NCBI GenBank assembly: GCA_023665825.1
Contig: JAMPDE010000001.1
Coordinates: forward strand, 1,227,581-1,261,862
DNA from: Alistipes senegalensis
GTDB taxonomy: Bacteria; Bacteroidota; Bacteroidia; Bacteroidales; Rikenellaceae
DNA length: 34,282 nucleotides
Reading direction: 5' to 3'
Both the position numbers and the translations under genes were made by a program. Positions 32,838-34,282 of the stretch are shown piece by piece (the first letter of the stretch is position 1; each line of letters starts with the position of its first letter). A model generated the notes under the pieces. The model saw nothing but the letters and a program-made list of their open reading frames with translations. It ran no database searches and was not told the origin of the DNA.

Positions 32838-34282
32838 TTATTCGGCCATCAGGATTTCGAGCATCTTGATCGACGCTTTCGCAATCGGCGTGCCCGGTCC
32901 GAAGATAGCGGCCGCACCGTCGCGATAGAGCTGGTCGTAATCCTGATGCGGAATCACACCGCCCACGATGACGATGATGTCCTCGCGGCCCAGTTTTTTC
33001 AGTTCGGCGATGATTTGCGGAACCAGCGTCAGGTGTCCGGCCGCCAGCGACGATACGCCTACGACGTGCACGTCGTTCTCGACCGCCTGCTTGGCGGCTT
33101 CGGCCGGCGTCTGGAACAGCGGGCCCATGTCGACGTCGAAACCGACGTCCGCATAGCCCGTCGCTACGACTTTCGCGCCGCGGTCGTGTCCGTCCTGTCC
33201 CAGCTTCGCAATCATGATGCGGGGTTGACGGCCCTCTTTTTTGGCGAATTCGGCGCACATGGCCTTCGCCTTCTCGAAATCCGAATCCTGTTTCATACTT
33301 GAACTGTAAACGCCCGAAATGGAACGAATCACTGCTTTGTAGCGGCCTACGACCACCTCGCAGGCATCCGAAATCTCGCCCAGCGTCGCGCGGACTTTGG
33401 CCGCTTCGACCGCCAGTTCCAGCAGATTGCCCTGCTTGGTCTTCACGCACTCCGTGATGGCTGCCAACGCTTTCTTCACGGCTGCTTCGTCGCGGTTCGC
33501 ACGCAGCTCTTTCAGACGCTTGATTTGGCTTTCGCGCACGGCCGTGTTGTCCACTGCCAAGATGTCGATCGGAGCTTCCTTTTCCAGCCGGTATTCGTTC
33601 ACGCCGATGATCTTCTGCTCGCCCGAGTCGATACGCGCTTGCGTGCGGGCTGCCGATTCTTCGATGCGCATCTTCGGAATGCCGGTCTCGATGGCTTTCG
33701 CCATGCCGCCCAGTTTTTCCACCTCTTGGATGTGCTCCCACGCCTTGTGCGCGATTTCGTTGGTCAGCGTTTCCACATAGTAGGAGCCTGCCCACGGGTC
33801 GACCTCGCGGCATACGGAGGTTTCCTCTTGGATGTAAATCTGCGTGTTACGCGCAATACGCGCCGAGAAGTCCGTCGGCAGGGCGATTGCCTCGTCCAGT
33901 GCGTTGGTGTGCAGCGATTGGGTGTGTCCCAACGCCGCTCCCATTGCTTCGATAGCCGTGCGGGCCACGTTGTTGAACGGGTCTTGCTCCGTGAGCGACC
34001 AGCCCGACGTCTGCGAGTGGGTACGCAATGCTAGCGATTTGGGGTTCTTCGGGTCGAACTGCTTGACGATTTTGGCCCACAACATACGTGCCGCGCGCAT
34101 CTTGGCGATCTCCATGAAGTGGTTCATGCCGATAGCCCAGAAGAACGACAGGCGCGGTGCGAATGCGTCGATGGACATGCCCGCGTTGATGCCTGCACGC
34201 AGATATTCCAGACCGTCGGCCAGCGTGGAGGCCAGCTCGATGTCGGCTGTCGCGCCCGCCTCCTGCATGTGGTAGCCCGAAA
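32838..34282 (-). CDS. Methylmalonyl-CoA mutase, large (catalytic) subunit, 5' end cut by the window
   Basis: The C-terminal 481 residues of an about 710-residue protein; the frame runs through the window edge ([10 protein letters not shown]), so the start is outside. The enzyme interconverts succinyl-CoA and (R)-methylmalonyl-CoA using adenosylcobalamin, on the route to propionate in Bacteroidales. The TIM-barrel part contains the [43 protein letters not shown] and [10 protein letters not shown] segments. The B12-binding domain follows with the cobalt-ligand motif [22 protein letters not shown] and IVGGVIP. All expected residues are present. The small subunit gene is probably upstream, outside the window. 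Naming varies (mutB/scpA), so no symbol is given. Confidence 0.95.
   Translation of the reverse strand, partial: SGYHMQEAGATADIELASTLADGLEYLRAGINAGMSIDAFAPRLSFFWAIGMNHFMEIAKMRAARMLWAKIVKQFDPKNPKSLALRTHSQTSGWSLTEQDPFNNVARTAIEAMGAALGHTQSLHTNALDEAIALPTDFSARIARNTQIYIQEETSVCREVDPWAGSYYVETLTNEIAHKAWEHIQEVEKLGGMAKAIETGIPKMRIEESAARTQARIDSGEQKIIGVNEYRLEKEAPIDILAVDNTAVRESQIKRLKELRANRDEAAVKKALAAITECVKTKQGNLLELAVEAAKVRATLGEISDACEVVVGRYKAVIRSISGVYSSSMKQDSDFEKAKAMCAEFAKKEGRQPRIMIAKLGQDGHDRGAKVVATGYADVGFDVDMGPLFQTPAEAAKQAVENDVHVVGVSSLAAGHLTLVPQIIAELKKLGREDIIVIVGGVIPHQDYDQLYRDGAAAIFGPGTPIAKASIKMLEILMAE

Noticed and set aside
1-34282. CRISPR arrays, tRNA or rRNA genes, insertion sequences
   Set aside because: No regularly spaced repeats, tRNA-like cloverleaf sequences, rRNA segments or transposase genes were seen on either strand.

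Overview
The window is a GC-rich (high-50s percent by eye) chromosomal segment of a Bacteroidota bacterium, most likely an anaerobic gut Bacteroidales member of the Alistipes/Rikenellaceae kind. The phylum call rests on several signals. Most transcription units start at a TAnnTTTG -7 box, in the best cases with TTTG about 20 bases upstream. Lipoprotein signal peptides are followed by Asp/Asn-rich tails of the surface-export type. There is a SusC-like TonB-dependent receptor with a carboxypeptidase-regulatory N-terminus, and BACON and DUF5689-like domains. The genus is inference from composition and gene content.

Layout. (1) 164-3046 (+): korA-korB, 2-oxoacid:ferredoxin oxidoreductase, ending in a GC-rich hairpin. 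(2) 3104-4339 (-): a lone Bacteroidetes-type tyrosine recombinase. (3) 4490-6979 (-): a compact operon of a metallo-beta-lactamase-fold hydrolase, trmD and lpxB. (4) 7283-17043 (+): a five-gene locus of a large multidomain surface lipoprotein (interrupted by a frameshift in a G8 tract), a DNA/RNA non-specific endonuclease lipoprotein, a secreted endonuclease/exonuclease/phosphatase-fold enzyme, a TonB-dependent receptor and a DUF5689-type lipoprotein, closed by a perfect 20-bp terminator stem. (5) 17125-18561 (-): a secreted SGNH/sialate O-acetylesterase. (6) 18725-21951 (+): rlmD-like rRNA methyltransferase, ZupT-like transporter and a Na+/Ca2+ exchanger-family protein. (7) 21924-22967 (-): mutY. 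(8) 23058-23363 (+): a small GNAT protein. (9) 23395-26068 (-): gpmA, ldhA and an AraC-family regulator. (10) 26230-31939 (+): a complete tripartite RND efflux operon, divergent from the AraC gene. (11) 32126-32774 (+): a CD225/dispanin-like protein with a C9 tract right after its start, then a DUF2752 protein. (12) 32838 to the window end (-): the large subunit of methylmalonyl-CoA mutase, cut by the window edge.

The most interesting region is 7.3-17.0 kb. It looks like a polysaccharide-utilisation locus rebuilt for nucleic acid. A surface nuclease would cut, a periplasmic phosphodiesterase/nuclease would process, and a SusC-like channel without SusD would import, with DUF5689 lipoproteins in the place of the glycan-binding lid. 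The first surface protein is switched off in this sequence by one base in a G tract, which could be phase variation, slippage decoding, decay or an assembly error. A second long homopolymer (C9) sits in codons 5-7 of the dispanin gene, suggesting simple contingency tracts may recur in this genome.
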